Source: Pseudomonas sp. NKUCC02_KPG
Lineage (GTDB): Bacteria > Pseudomonadota > Gammaproteobacteria > Pseudomonadales > Pseudomonadaceae
Assembly: GCF_019345465.1 (NCBI RefSeq)
Contig: NZ_JAHKRC010000006.1
Location: forward strand, 268,711-332,710
Direction: 5' to 3'
Length of the DNA: 64,000 nucleotides
Part shown: positions 33,163 to 41,463 of the stretch, one piece after another
Numbering within the stretch: position 1 is the stretch's first letter
Layout: each line of letters begins with the position of its first letter
The notes under the pieces: generated by a model
Databases searched by the model: none
What the model saw: the letters and a program-made list of their open reading frames with translations, nothing else
What the model was told of the DNA's origin: nothing
Made by a program: the position numbers and the translations under genes

Positions 33163-35277
33163 CTAAGTAAAACACCCGCGCGCGCGCAAGTAAGCTTCTA
33201 GCTCAAGAACCGGCAGTGGCTTGCTGAAAAGATAGCCTTGCACCTGATCGCAGCCGTTTTTCTTCAGAAAATCCAGTTGCTCAGGGGTCTCCACACCTTC
33301 GGCAATCACTTGCAGGTTGAGGCTATGGGCCAACTCGATAATGGTCCGGGCAATGGCTGCGTCTTGGGGGTTGGTGGTCACTTCGCGGATGAAGGCGATG
33401 TCGATCTTCAGTTTGTCGATCGGGAATCGTCGCAGGTACGCGAGGCTTGAATATCCCGTACCGAAATCGTCTATGGAAACTTTGACTCCCAATTGTTGCA
33501 AAGTCTGCAAGCTGGCGATGGTGTGCGAAGTGTTCTCCATGAGCGAGCTTTCCGTCAGTTCGATCTCAAGCCAGTGGGGATCTATCTGATGGTCGATCAG
33601 CGCCTGCTGAATGCTCGCAATGAAATCGCTGTCTATGATCTGCTGGCAGGAGACGTTGACCGCCACCTGAATGCCCTCCTCACCTGCCCGTTGCCAATCG
33701 GCGATTTGCTTGCACACACGGGTGATCACCCAATTGCCGACCTGGGAAATCAGCCCCAGGTTTTCCAGTATCGGCACGAATACCGCTGGCGAGATATTGC
33801 CCTGCCCCGGTTGTTGCCAGCGCAACAGGGCCTCGAGACCACAGACGCTGCCGTCGACCACACTGATCTTGGGTTGATAAAACAGCTCAAATGTCTGCTG
33901 TCTCACCGCATCACGCAGGGCGGTTTCAATCGCTTGGCGCGTTGAGGCTTCCTCATTCATTTGCGCCGTGTAGTAACGATAATTATCCCTGCCGAGCTTC
34001 TTCGCACGGTGCATGGCGGTATTCGCGTGCCGGATCAACCCATGCGCGTCGTTCCCGTCGCCCGGGTACAGTGCAATGCCAATGCTGGCGGTCATCGCCG
34101 TGGACTGATCACCCAACTGAAAAGGCTCGCGCAGGGTTTCGCGCATGCGCTCCACGGTTTGCAGGGGATCTGCCTGACCCTCGCGAATCATCAGGATCAG
34201 CGCAAACTCGTCACCGTCCATGCGCCCCACTGTGTCGCTCACATTAAGGCAGTTGGTCAGTCGCTGCCCCACCTGCGCCAACACGCGATCACCCAGTTGG
34301 TGGCCCCAGGTTTCGTTGACGCGACTGAAGTCATCCAGATCAACCGTCACCACTGCCAGCTGCCAATGGCTGAGCGACGCTTGGGTCAGCCCCATTTGCA
34401 GGGTGGTAAAAAACAGTTTGCGATTGGGCAGCCCGGTCAACGTGTCGTAATGGGCCATTTTCAACATGCGTTGATCGGCGGCCTTGCGCTCAGTGATGTC
34501 ATGGGCAATGCCGACGATGATCCAGTCATCGCCTGTCTTGTATGCCTGGCGGTGGACTTCTACCGGGAGGAAACTGCCGTCCTTGCAGCGGATTTGTGTT
34601 TCCGTGGCTTCGCTTGGGCCCTTGCCCGCGATGATCTGGTCATACAACATTTCCAGGTGTTCGATGGAGTCATCGCTGAGGTCGGCGGGTGTTTTACCCA
34701 GCAGCTCTTGCGCGGTAAAGCCCAGTACCTGGCAGGCCCGTCGGTTGAACTCGATCAAGCACATGGTGCTGCGATTGATCAGAAATATGGCATCGCCCGA
34801 AGCATCCATCGCCGAGCGAAAGCGCTCAAGGTCGATGGTGCGTTGTTGCAATTGCTCTTCCAGCATCAGGCTGTGGCTTTTCAAATAATCGCCGAACGCC
34901 TTGAGCCTCAAAAGGTTGCGCACCCGCAACCACAACTCTGCACTTTCCACGGGTTTGCTGAGGAAGTCTTCGGCGCCTGCTTCCAGGCCGCAAATACGCG
35001 CACTGTGCTCACCAAGGGCGGACAGCATGATGATCGGGATATTCGACGTGGCCTTGTTCGTCTTGAGCTGGCGGGCAACGTCGAAACCGTCCATGCCCGG
35101 CATCATGATGTCGAGCAGGATCAAGTCGGGTGGCTGTTCCTCGACCATGACAAGGGCCTCTTCTCCCGAACTGGCGGCCAGGGTTTGATACCCCTGATTC
35201 TCCAGCAGGATCTTCAGCAGTTTTCGGACATGGGGTTCATCATCGACAATCAATAAGGTAGCGGCAGGGTTGGGCAT
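33163..35277 (-). CDS. Receiver-PAS-GGDEF-EAL cyclic-di-GMP signalling protein
   Basis: 704 residues. Receiver about 5-125 (VDDEP pocket, phospho-Asp in LILLDIMMPGMDG, Lys in LSKPVE), short coiled coil, PAS about 150-270, GGDEF about 280-440, EAL about 450-700. The GGDEF site reads MDGDEF and the upstream I-site position reads NVSD instead of RxxD, so cyclase activity and product inhibition are doubtful. The EAL domain keeps EALLRW, NVS, ELTES, DDFGTGYSSL, KLKID and EGVET, so it is probably an active phosphodiesterase. Last of three genes with a response regulator and a histidine kinase that presumably phosphorylates it. Confidence 0.88.
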   Translation of the reverse strand: MPNPAATLLIVDDEPHVRKLLKILLENQGYQTLAASSGEEALVMVEEQPPDLILLDIMMPGMDGFDVARQLKTNKATSNIPIIMLSALGEHSARICGLEAGAEDFLSKPVESAELWLRVRNLLRLKAFGDYLKSHSLMLEEQLQQRTIDLERFRSAMDASGDAIFLINRSTMCLIEFNRRACQVLGFTAQELLGKTPADLSDDSIEHLEMLYDQIIAGKGPSEATETQIRCKDGSFLPVEVHRQAYKTGDDWIIVGIAHDITERKAADQRMLKMAHYDTLTGLPNRKLFFTTLQMGLTQASLSHWQLAVVTVDLDDFSRVNETWGHQLGDRVLAQVGQRLTNCLNVSDTVGRMDGDEFALILMIREGQADPLQTVERMRETLREPFQLGDQSTAMTASIGIALYPGDGNDAHGLIRHANTAMHRAKKLGRDNYRYYTAQMNEEASTRQAIETALRDAVRQQTFELFYQPKISVVDGSVCGLEALLRWQQPGQGNISPAVFVPILENLGLISQVGNWVITRVCKQIADWQRAGEEGIQVAVNVSCQQIIDSDFIASIQQALIDHQIDPHWLEIELTESSLMENTSHTIASLQTLQQLGVKVSIDDFGTGYSSLAYLRRFPIDKLKIDIAFIREVTTNPQDAAIARTIIELAHSLNLQVIAEGVETPEQLDFLKKNGCDQVQGYLFSKPLPVLELEAYLRARGCFT

Positions 35278-35286
35278 AGGAAGTGC

Positions 35287-35676
35287 TCAATGAGAGGGCT
35301 GCTGAGGCCGATTGCCTTGCAGCAACGCGTCGATAACCCGGTAAAGTTCCTTGTAGCGCAGAGGTTTGATGATGTAGGCATTACACCCCGCCAGCCGTGT
35401 TTTTTCTTCGTCTTCCTTCATGGCCATGGCAGTGAGCGCGATCACCGGGATGGCCGCGGTCAGTGCATCGCTCTTGAGCAACGAGGTGGCTTTGAGGCCA
35501 TCCATTCCCGGTAACTGGATGTCCATCAGAATCAGCGCAGGCTGCAGCTCTCGCGCCAGCTTCAGCCCGGTTTCCGCATCTGCCGCACAAATCACGCTGT
35601 GGCCGGCACTGGTCAGCAGCAACCGGGCCAGCCGCATGTTGGCGGCATTGTCTTCGACGATCAGGATCTCGGCCAT
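35287..35676 (-). CDS. Stand-alone receiver (response regulator)
   Basis: 129 residues, a single receiver domain with no output domain: acidic pair in ILIVEDNAANMRLARLL, phospho-Asp in LILMDIQLPGMDG, Thr in VIALTAMAM, Lys in YIIKPLRYKEL. It resembles the DivK/CpdR-like regulators that act by protein contact. The start lies inside the end of the kinase gene (16-base overlap) and its stop is 9 bases before the GGDEF-EAL gene, so all three are one coupled operon. It may be a phosphate relay or shunt between kinase and the c-di-GMP enzyme. Confidence 0.87.
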   Translation of the reverse strand: MAEILIVEDNAANMRLARLLLTSAGHSVICAADAETGLKLARELQPALILMDIQLPGMDGLKATSLLKSDALTAAIPVIALTAMAMKEDEEKTRLAGCNAYIIKPLRYKELYRVIDALLQGNRPQQPSH

Positions 35677-37391
35677 GGCGCCTCCACAGGGGTTAAACGA
35701 CGGATCGGCAGCCAGACCACGAATCGTGCTCCGGCCCCTTCCCTGCTGGTCACCGCGACACTGCCGCCATGCAGCTCGGTCAACTGTTTGACCATGGCCA
35801 GGCCCAGGCCGGTGCCCTCGAATTTACGCGCCAGACTGCTGTCGATTTGACTAAAGGCCTTGAACAACTTGTCCATATTGCCCTTGGCGATACCGATGCC
35901 GGTGTCACTCACGCTCAACTCCAGGAACACATCGTACTCGCTGTCCTGAACCTCGAAGCCATGCACGGGCCAATCACCCGCCAGTTTCCCCACGTGTTCA
36001 CGGGTAACCTGGCGTACCGCCAACGTCCCTACGCCCCCTGGCGCGCTGAATTTCACGGCATTGGCCAGCAGGTTGTAGACGATCTGCTTGGTCTTGCGCA
36101 GGTCGAGCTCAAAGCTGCCGAGCTCGGCATCGGTAGCGAGTTTCAACTGGATGCGTTGCAGTGCGGCTTTCTCGCGCACGATCAATAAACTGTTGCTCAG
36201 CAAGCTCTGCAGTTCGACGGGCTCCAGCTCCAGCGCCATCATCCCGGCTTCGACTTTGGACAGGTCGAGGATGTCATTGATCAGCGACAGCAAGTGTTGG
36301 CCGCTGTTGAAAATGTCGGTGATGTACTCGCGCTGGGTCTCGCTCATGTCACCGACCATGCCGTCCTTGAGCGCCTCCGAAAAACCGATGACAGCGTTCA
36401 GCGGCGTGCGCAGTTCATGGGACATGGTGGCGAGAAACTCGGACTTCATGTGGCTGGCGTGTTCGAGCTCGATGTTCTTCTCTTCCAGGGTTCGCTCGAA
36501 GCGCTTGCGCTCTGTCACATCACGGGCAGCAGCGAACACGCCTTGCAACTTGCGGTCGCGGTCGTGAAAGGTCGCCGCGTTATAGGACACAACGGTTTCA
36601 GTACCGTTATAAGCGCGTACCGTCAGTTCATAGTCGCTGACCTTGTTTTCACTGAGCACCCGCTTGATGGCAGCGTCGGCGCGGGCCGGATCGGTGAAAA
36701 AGTTTTTGCACGGCGCACCAATCAACTCGTCCCGGGTACGCCCCGTGAGCGCCATCATCTGTTTATTGACGTCGGAAATGATGCCCTGCGGATCCGTCAT
36801 CATCAGGGCGTCGATGTTCGACTCGATCAACGAGCGCGTATAAAACTGCTGGTCGCGTAAACGCTGATCCAGCAAGGCCTGGGTCGCTTCTTCTTGTTTG
36901 CGCGCCGTGTTGTCGGTGCCGATCAGCAAGTAACCGATGATGGTTTCTGCGCTGTCGCGCAATGAGGTGACCGACACCATTGCCGAGAGGCGGCTGCCAT
37001 CCTTGCGGATATAGGTCAGCTCATAAATGTCCTCAATCCCGCGTGAGGCCTTGAATACCAGCGCTTCGAAGCCAGGAGTGATCGGTGTATTGAGCTCAAG
37101 GCTCAAGGCGGCTGCGCGGGCAATCAATTCCGCAGGGTCGGAGATATCTGCCGGAGTGATCCGGTTGACCACGTCTTCGGACTGATAACCGAGCATGCGT
37201 TCGGCGCCGACATTGAAGATCTGGATGACGCCTTTTTCATCGGTAGCGATACTGGAAAAGTAGGCACTGTTGAAGATTGCGTCTTGAAGGGCGCCGGTTT
37301 TGAGCAGGGTTTTCTGCCGGCGAAACTCGACAAGCTTCTCTGCTCGGGACAGGGGCTCGGTGGGCGGACGGTCTACAGGCGGAGTGTCCAT
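35661..37391 (-). CDS. PAS-domain hybridless sensor histidine kinase
   Basis: 576 residues from the ATG at 37391; 25 earlier in-frame codons are discarded. No membrane segment. Two PAS domains lie near residues 35-165 and 185-305. They lead to HisKA with the phospho-His325 in MSHELRTPLNAVIGF, and to HATPase_c with the N-box region LLANAVKFSAPGG and G-boxes SDTGIGIAK and EGTGLGLAMVKQL. It heads the operon with a lone receiver and a receiver-GGDEF-EAL protein. Cytoplasmic PAS sensing (redox, oxygen or a small ligand) is likely, but no cofactor residue can be named. Confidence 0.86.
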   Translation of the reverse strand: MDTPPVDRPPTEPLSRAEKLVEFRRQKTLLKTGALQDAIFNSAYFSSIATDEKGVIQIFNVGAERMLGYQSEDVVNRITPADISDPAELIARAAALSLELNTPITPGFEALVFKASRGIEDIYELTYIRKDGSRLSAMVSVTSLRDSAETIIGYLLIGTDNTARKQEEATQALLDQRLRDQQFYTRSLIESNIDALMMTDPQGIISDVNKQMMALTGRTRDELIGAPCKNFFTDPARADAAIKRVLSENKVSDYELTVRAYNGTETVVSYNAATFHDRDRKLQGVFAAARDVTERKRFERTLEEKNIELEHASHMKSEFLATMSHELRTPLNAVIGFSEALKDGMVGDMSETQREYITDIFNSGQHLLSLINDILDLSKVEAGMMALELEPVELQSLLSNSLLIVREKAALQRIQLKLATDAELGSFELDLRKTKQIVYNLLANAVKFSAPGGVGTLAVRQVTREHVGKLAGDWPVHGFEVQDSEYDVFLELSVSDTGIGIAKGNMDKLFKAFSQIDSSLARKFEGTGLGLAMVKQLTELHGGSVAVTSREGAGARFVVWLPIRRLTPVEAPWPRS

Positions 37392-37421
37392 TGATTCGTT
37401 TCCCGTTAACTCGCGAACCTG

Positions 37422-37455
37422 ACCGTGATCACGGTGCCGTAAAGCGTGCTTACGG
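37422..37455. promoter_or_regulatory. Two adjacent dyads upstream of the kinase operon
   Basis: A perfect 14-bp palindrome ACCGTGATCACGGT (37422-37435) is followed one base later by CCGTAA-N7-TTACGG (37437-37455). Both sit 31-64 bases before the kinase start, where an operator or a structured leader would act. No regulator is assigned. Confidence 0.4.
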
Positions 37456-37577
37456 AAATCGCCCAAATGAGCGACTAAAGGCTTTTACACCATAGCAGAG
37501 GTGCTGGAGTAAGCGTAAACAGGGCAGCTTTTGTTCACGTGCGGGCGAGTTTTTCAACTGCCTGCACGGGAATGACC

Positions 37578-39077
37578 CTATTTGCTTTTGTGGTGCTTCA
37601 ACACAACCCAGACCAACAGGCTCAATGCGCCGACGAGTGCAGCCGCCGTCAGCAAAACCACACTGTGAGAGGCGCTGAAAGCCTTTTGCCCCGCTGCAGC
37701 AAGCTGCTGACCTTGAATGCCTCCAAGTGCTTTGGCCGCAATCATCGTTTCACCAATAGACCGCACGGCTGTCTCGGCAATGGCAGATGGAATGCCCTCA
37801 GGCAGCTGTATGGATTTTTCATAAGTGGATACCAGAAGAATACCGAAAACGGTAATGCCCAGTCCGGTGCCAAGGTCGTAACTCGTGGCTTCAAGGGCTC
37901 CCGCAGAGCCCGCTTTCTCCATTGGAATGCTGTTCATGATCGCCACTGACGAGGCGGTTAAACCAATGCTGAGGGAAAGCCCCAGAGCCACCAGCATCAC
38001 AATAATGGCCACCCCGCCGCTGCCCAGGTGTATTTGGGCCAACCCGACAAGACTGGCCGCAGACACCAGCAACGAGCAACTCGCAACCCACCTCAGGCCA
38101 ATCGCCCGAAGGATGACGCCTGCAAGAGGCCCACCGATTGCAGCCGCAATCATGAGCGGCATCATGAAAATACCGGCCTCCAGGGGGGTACGCTCCATGA
38201 CGAACTGCAGCTCTTGAGCCAGCAGCAATTCGAACCCGGCAAGCGCACCCATGGTGACGAGAGCCATGACGATACCCGTGCTGACCGCCGGAATGGAAAA
38301 AAGGCTCAGATCAAGCATCGGGGTCGAGGTATTAAGTTGCTTGCGTACAAACCAGACAAGCATCAGCGCTCCGAATACAAAACAGGCACCGGTAACGAAT
38401 AGAGAGCTGTTGGTTTTGAAGCCCGACTTGAGGGCGTAAACACTTGCCATGACACCTAGGATCAGAATCACAGACTGTCCGATGGTCCAGTTTCCATCAC
38501 CGACCACACTTCGTCGCGGTATGTAGGCGATCACTAAGGGGATGACCAGCAGCATCACGGGCACATTGATCAGGAAGACCGATCCCCACCAGAAATGCTC
38601 AAGCAGTGCGCCACCCACCAAGGGCCCGATGGCGGCTCCGGTGGAGGCAACCGCGCCCCAGATACCCAACGCCACTGCTTGATCGCTCTGATCTTCAAAC
38701 GTTTGTCGAATAATCGCGAGGACGCTGGGCATGACCATGGCGCCACCGAATGCCATGAACGCCCGGGCCCCGATCAACGATCCAACGTTCGGAGAAAAGG
38801 CGGCCAATACGGAACCGGCGCAGAAGATACCCAGTCCAGCCAGCAGCATTCGGCGATGGCCGACCCTGTCCGCCAGCGTACCCATGGGAATCAGCAGGCT
38901 GGCCATCAACAACGGGTAGATGTCGATGATCCACAGAATCTCGGTACCCGTTGCTTGCAACGCAAGGGTCAGTGACGGAACTGCGACATGAAGAATGGTG
39001 TAATCCAGGACAATCGGCATGAAAGCCAGAATGACCGACATGAGGACTAACCAACGGTTTGAATTGCCATTAGACAC
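37578..39077 (-). CDS. MFS drug efflux transporter, SmvA/QacA-like (14 TM)
   Basis: 499 residues with about fourteen hydrophobic segments, the size and layout of DHA2 family drug:proton antiporters. Helix 1 carries MPIVLDYTILHVAVPSL, motif A is GTLADRVGHRRMLLAG, and motif C is AVASTGAAIGPLVGGALLEHFWW, which marks exporters. The pattern matches SmvA/QacA pumps for quaternary ammonium compounds and dyes. The start codon is GTG at 39077 with AAGG about 9 bases upstream. No TetR-type repressor is adjacent; the neighbour is a sigma-54 activator. Confidence 0.85.
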   Translation of the reverse strand: MSNGNSNRWLVLMSVILAFMPIVLDYTILHVAVPSLTLALQATGTEILWIIDIYPLLMASLLIPMGTLADRVGHRRMLLAGLGIFCAGSVLAAFSPNVGSLIGARAFMAFGGAMVMPSVLAIIRQTFEDQSDQAVALGIWGAVASTGAAIGPLVGGALLEHFWWGSVFLINVPVMLLVIPLVIAYIPRRSVVGDGNWTIGQSVILILGVMASVYALKSGFKTNSSLFVTGACFVFGALMLVWFVRKQLNTSTPMLDLSLFSIPAVSTGIVMALVTMGALAGFELLLAQELQFVMERTPLEAGIFMMPLMIAAAIGGPLAGVILRAIGLRWVASCSLLVSAASLVGLAQIHLGSGGVAIIVMLVALGLSLSIGLTASSVAIMNSIPMEKAGSAGALEATSYDLGTGLGITVFGILLVSTYEKSIQLPEGIPSAIAETAVRSIGETMIAAKALGGIQGQQLAAAGQKAFSASHSVVLLTAAALVGALSLLVWVVLKHHKSK

Positions 39078-39324
39078 AATAAAGTGACCTTTTTTACCGG
39101 GATCCCGGCTTTCAAACGCTTGTCAGCCATTTGAAGCCGTTGTCGTTACCACGCTTGCGCCCCAAGGCTGCGCCGCGATGCTAACCGAAATCCCCCCGCT
39201 TTCCCGCCGTGCAAATGTGAAGCTTTGTGAAGTCGCAGGTTTGAACCAGGACGGTCCGTTCCCGCCTTGGAAACCCCGGTCAAATACTGTCGGGGCGAGG
39301 ACACTCGACGATCCCGCTCTGCAC

Positions 39325-41220
39325 TCAACCGGGTCGTGAAATACCGTGCTGGCGCAGTTTGCGATAGAGCGTATTGCGGCTAATCCCCAGGCGGGCGGCA
39401 ACATGGGCGATGTGCCAATGTTCTGCCTCGATCAACGCCAGCAGCGTTTGCCGTTCGCAGACTTCCAGCGGGTTTTCGCCCGGCGCGGCCGTGGCGGGCG
39501 TTGTTGGCAGTAACTCCTCCAGGTCGTCCAGAGTAATGCGCCCCTCAGACGACAACGCGACCAGTGTGCGCAGACACGTACGCAGTTGCCGCACGTTGCC
39601 CGGCCAAGGCTGAGTCAGTAAACGCTCTCTGACACCTGCTTCCAGGCGAACCCTTGCGCCTTTTGCCTCTTCACGCAGCAGAAGGTCGAGCAAACTGCCC
39701 TTGTCTGAACGCTCGCGCAGCGGCGGAAGTTGCACGGTAAACCCGGCAACCCGGTAGAAAAGATCTTCGCGAAAGCGCCCTTGCGCCACACAGGCTTGCA
39801 GATCCTGGTGGCTGGCACTGACAAGGCGGACATCGAGCGCACGTGCCGTCGCACCACCGAGCGGCACCACCTGACGCTCTTCAAGCACCCGCAGCAGGCG
39901 AGTCTGTAACGCCAGTGGCATATCGGCGATTTCATCGAGAAAAAGAATGCCGCCATGGGCCTGCTCCAGCTTGCCGATCATCCCGTCCTTGCGTGCCCCG
40001 GTGAAGCTGCCGCCGCGATAGCCAAACAGCTCGCTCTCGATCAGCGTCTCGGGGATGGCCGCGCAGTTGATCGCCACAAACGGCTGGTTCCTTCTGGAGC
40101 TGGCTCGATGCAGCGCCGCAGCAAAAGCCTCTTTGCCAGTTCCGGTTTCACCCTGTAAAAAAACCGGCACATCATGCTCTATAACACGCAGCGCGCGAGC
40201 AATGCCGCGCTGCAGGCGCGGGTCTTCGAGGCATACATGCACGTCATTGATTGTTTGGGGGGCAGGTGTGACTGAAGGCGCAGGGCGAACAGGTTCTCGC
40301 AACTGTACGTAAACCAGGCGCCCGTCCATCAGTCGCAAAGGCCAACAAACACTCGGTTGTGAACTGGCCTGACTGATCACCTGATCGACAGGTGTTTGCA
40401 GCAACATCGCCAGAGATTGCCCGACCACCTGGTCCCGGCTCAGGCCCAGAAGATCCAGCGCGCAATGATTGACTGAACAGATAGTCGCACTTTCATCGAA
40501 ACTGAGCAGGCCTTCACCCAGCAGCCCGACGAAGCCCGCCTCGGGATGGAAGCGCAGCAAATAGCGTTGAGGGTCATGCCCCAGGAAAAAACAGCTCTCG
40601 ATCAGATTGGCTGACAGTTGGGTCAACGCCATGGCTCTGAAGTAGTGCTGCTGGCTGTGATTATCCCGAATAGAAGAGAGGTTGAGCACGGCCAGCAACT
40701 CTCCATTGGCATCAAATATAGGGCTCGCCGAACAGCTCAGACCAACGTGCTTGCTACGAAAATGCTCATCACGACGGATGGTGACCTGTTGTTGCTCGAC
40801 CAGGCAGGTGCCCACACCGTTGGTGCCTTCGCAATCTTCACTCCAGACCGAGCCGAGCCACAGCCCGGAGCGCTGGAAATCGGCTCGTTCGGACTCGTTG
40901 CACACACTGTCGATTGCCACACCGCGAGCATCGGTGAGCAGCACCACGTGGCCATCGCGTCCGAGCTGTTGGTGCAAGTGGTTCATCTGCCAGTGCGCTA
41001 CAGCGATGATGTGTTCCAGGGGGGCGCGATGATCCTGCAAGCGCGGATGTTCAACCACATGAGGGGCCCGGCGACTGGCGGGATCGAGCTGATACTGATC
41101 CAGGCACCGACGCCAGGATCGGGTGATGGCCAGGTCATTAACAGGGGCTTGGTGGGTGTGAGTACCCTGCACGGCTTGAAGCACTAGTTGTGCATGGTCG
41201 TTGATCAAGGCCGGCTTCAT
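39325..41220 (-). CDS. AcoR-type sigma-54-dependent activator
   Basis: 631 residues. N-terminal GAF-like sensor about 60-210 (the SRSWRRC-like opening TRSWRRCLDQYQLDP and GTNGVGTCLVE are AcoR hallmarks), PAS about 225-320, AAA+ sigma-54 interaction domain about 330-560 with Walker A GETGTGKEAFA, sigma-54 loop GSFTGARKDG (Ser for the usual Ala), Walker B GGILFLDEI and the R-finger region. A Fis-type helix-turn-helix follows at 590-628 (HVAARLGISRNTLYRKLRQH). It is divergent from the flavin monooxygenase at 41464, which has a -24/-12 promoter and upstream dyads. Confidence 0.9.
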   Translation of the reverse strand: MKPALINDHAQLVLQAVQGTHTHQAPVNDLAITRSWRRCLDQYQLDPASRRAPHVVEHPRLQDHRAPLEHIIAVAHWQMNHLHQQLGRDGHVVLLTDARGVAIDSVCNESERADFQRSGLWLGSVWSEDCEGTNGVGTCLVEQQQVTIRRDEHFRSKHVGLSCSASPIFDANGELLAVLNLSSIRDNHSQQHYFRAMALTQLSANLIESCFFLGHDPQRYLLRFHPEAGFVGLLGEGLLSFDESATICSVNHCALDLLGLSRDQVVGQSLAMLLQTPVDQVISQASSQPSVCWPLRLMDGRLVYVQLREPVRPAPSVTPAPQTINDVHVCLEDPRLQRGIARALRVIEHDVPVFLQGETGTGKEAFAAALHRASSRRNQPFVAINCAAIPETLIESELFGYRGGSFTGARKDGMIGKLEQAHGGILFLDEIADMPLALQTRLLRVLEERQVVPLGGATARALDVRLVSASHQDLQACVAQGRFREDLFYRVAGFTVQLPPLRERSDKGSLLDLLLREEAKGARVRLEAGVRERLLTQPWPGNVRQLRTCLRTLVALSSEGRITLDDLEELLPTTPATAAPGENPLEVCERQTLLALIEAEHWHIAHVAARLGISRNTLYRKLRQHGISRPG

Positions 41221-41304
41221 TATTCTTGTTCTCCCTTACGGTTGGAGCACGGGTCTGTTCGCAGCTTATATGAAAAGAACGCAATGAGCGCTTTATGCAC
41301 CGAG

Positions 41305-41339
41305 TGACACTCTGTCATCCACCCTTCACGAATTCGTGA
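41305..41339. promoter_or_regulatory. Putative upstream activating sites of the AcoR-type protein
   Basis: Two perfect dyads, TGACA-CTC-TGTCA (41305-41317) and TCACGAATTCGTGA (41326-41339), lie 21 bp apart centre to centre and about 70-100 bases upstream of the sigma-54 promoter. That is the distance and pairing expected for an enhancer-binding protein with a Fis-type DNA-binding domain. Confidence 0.65.
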
Positions 41340-41405
41340 CAGATCTGCGAATCAACACTTCAGCAATACCGCAGCAAGAGCTCTGCAATGGGGCTTTTGC
41401 GAAGG

Positions 41406-41421
41406 TGGCCCGAGCCTTGCT
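41406..41421 (+). promoter_or_regulatory. Sigma-54 (-24/-12) promoter of the flavin monooxygenase
   Basis: TGGCCCGAGCCTTGCT: GG and GC are exactly 10 bases apart and TTGC is intact. It lies 43 bases before the monooxygenase ATG and on its strand, with the divergent AcoR-type activator gene and two dyads upstream. Confidence 0.78.
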
Positions 41422-41463
41422 CTGGAGCAGGTTGTACAAAAACAACAAGATCGGAGAAGCCCA

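Noticed and set aside
33961..35256. 431-codon plus-strand frame opposite the GGDEF-EAL gene
   Set aside because: The reverse strand encodes a fully motif-complete signalling protein; this frame is its mirror.
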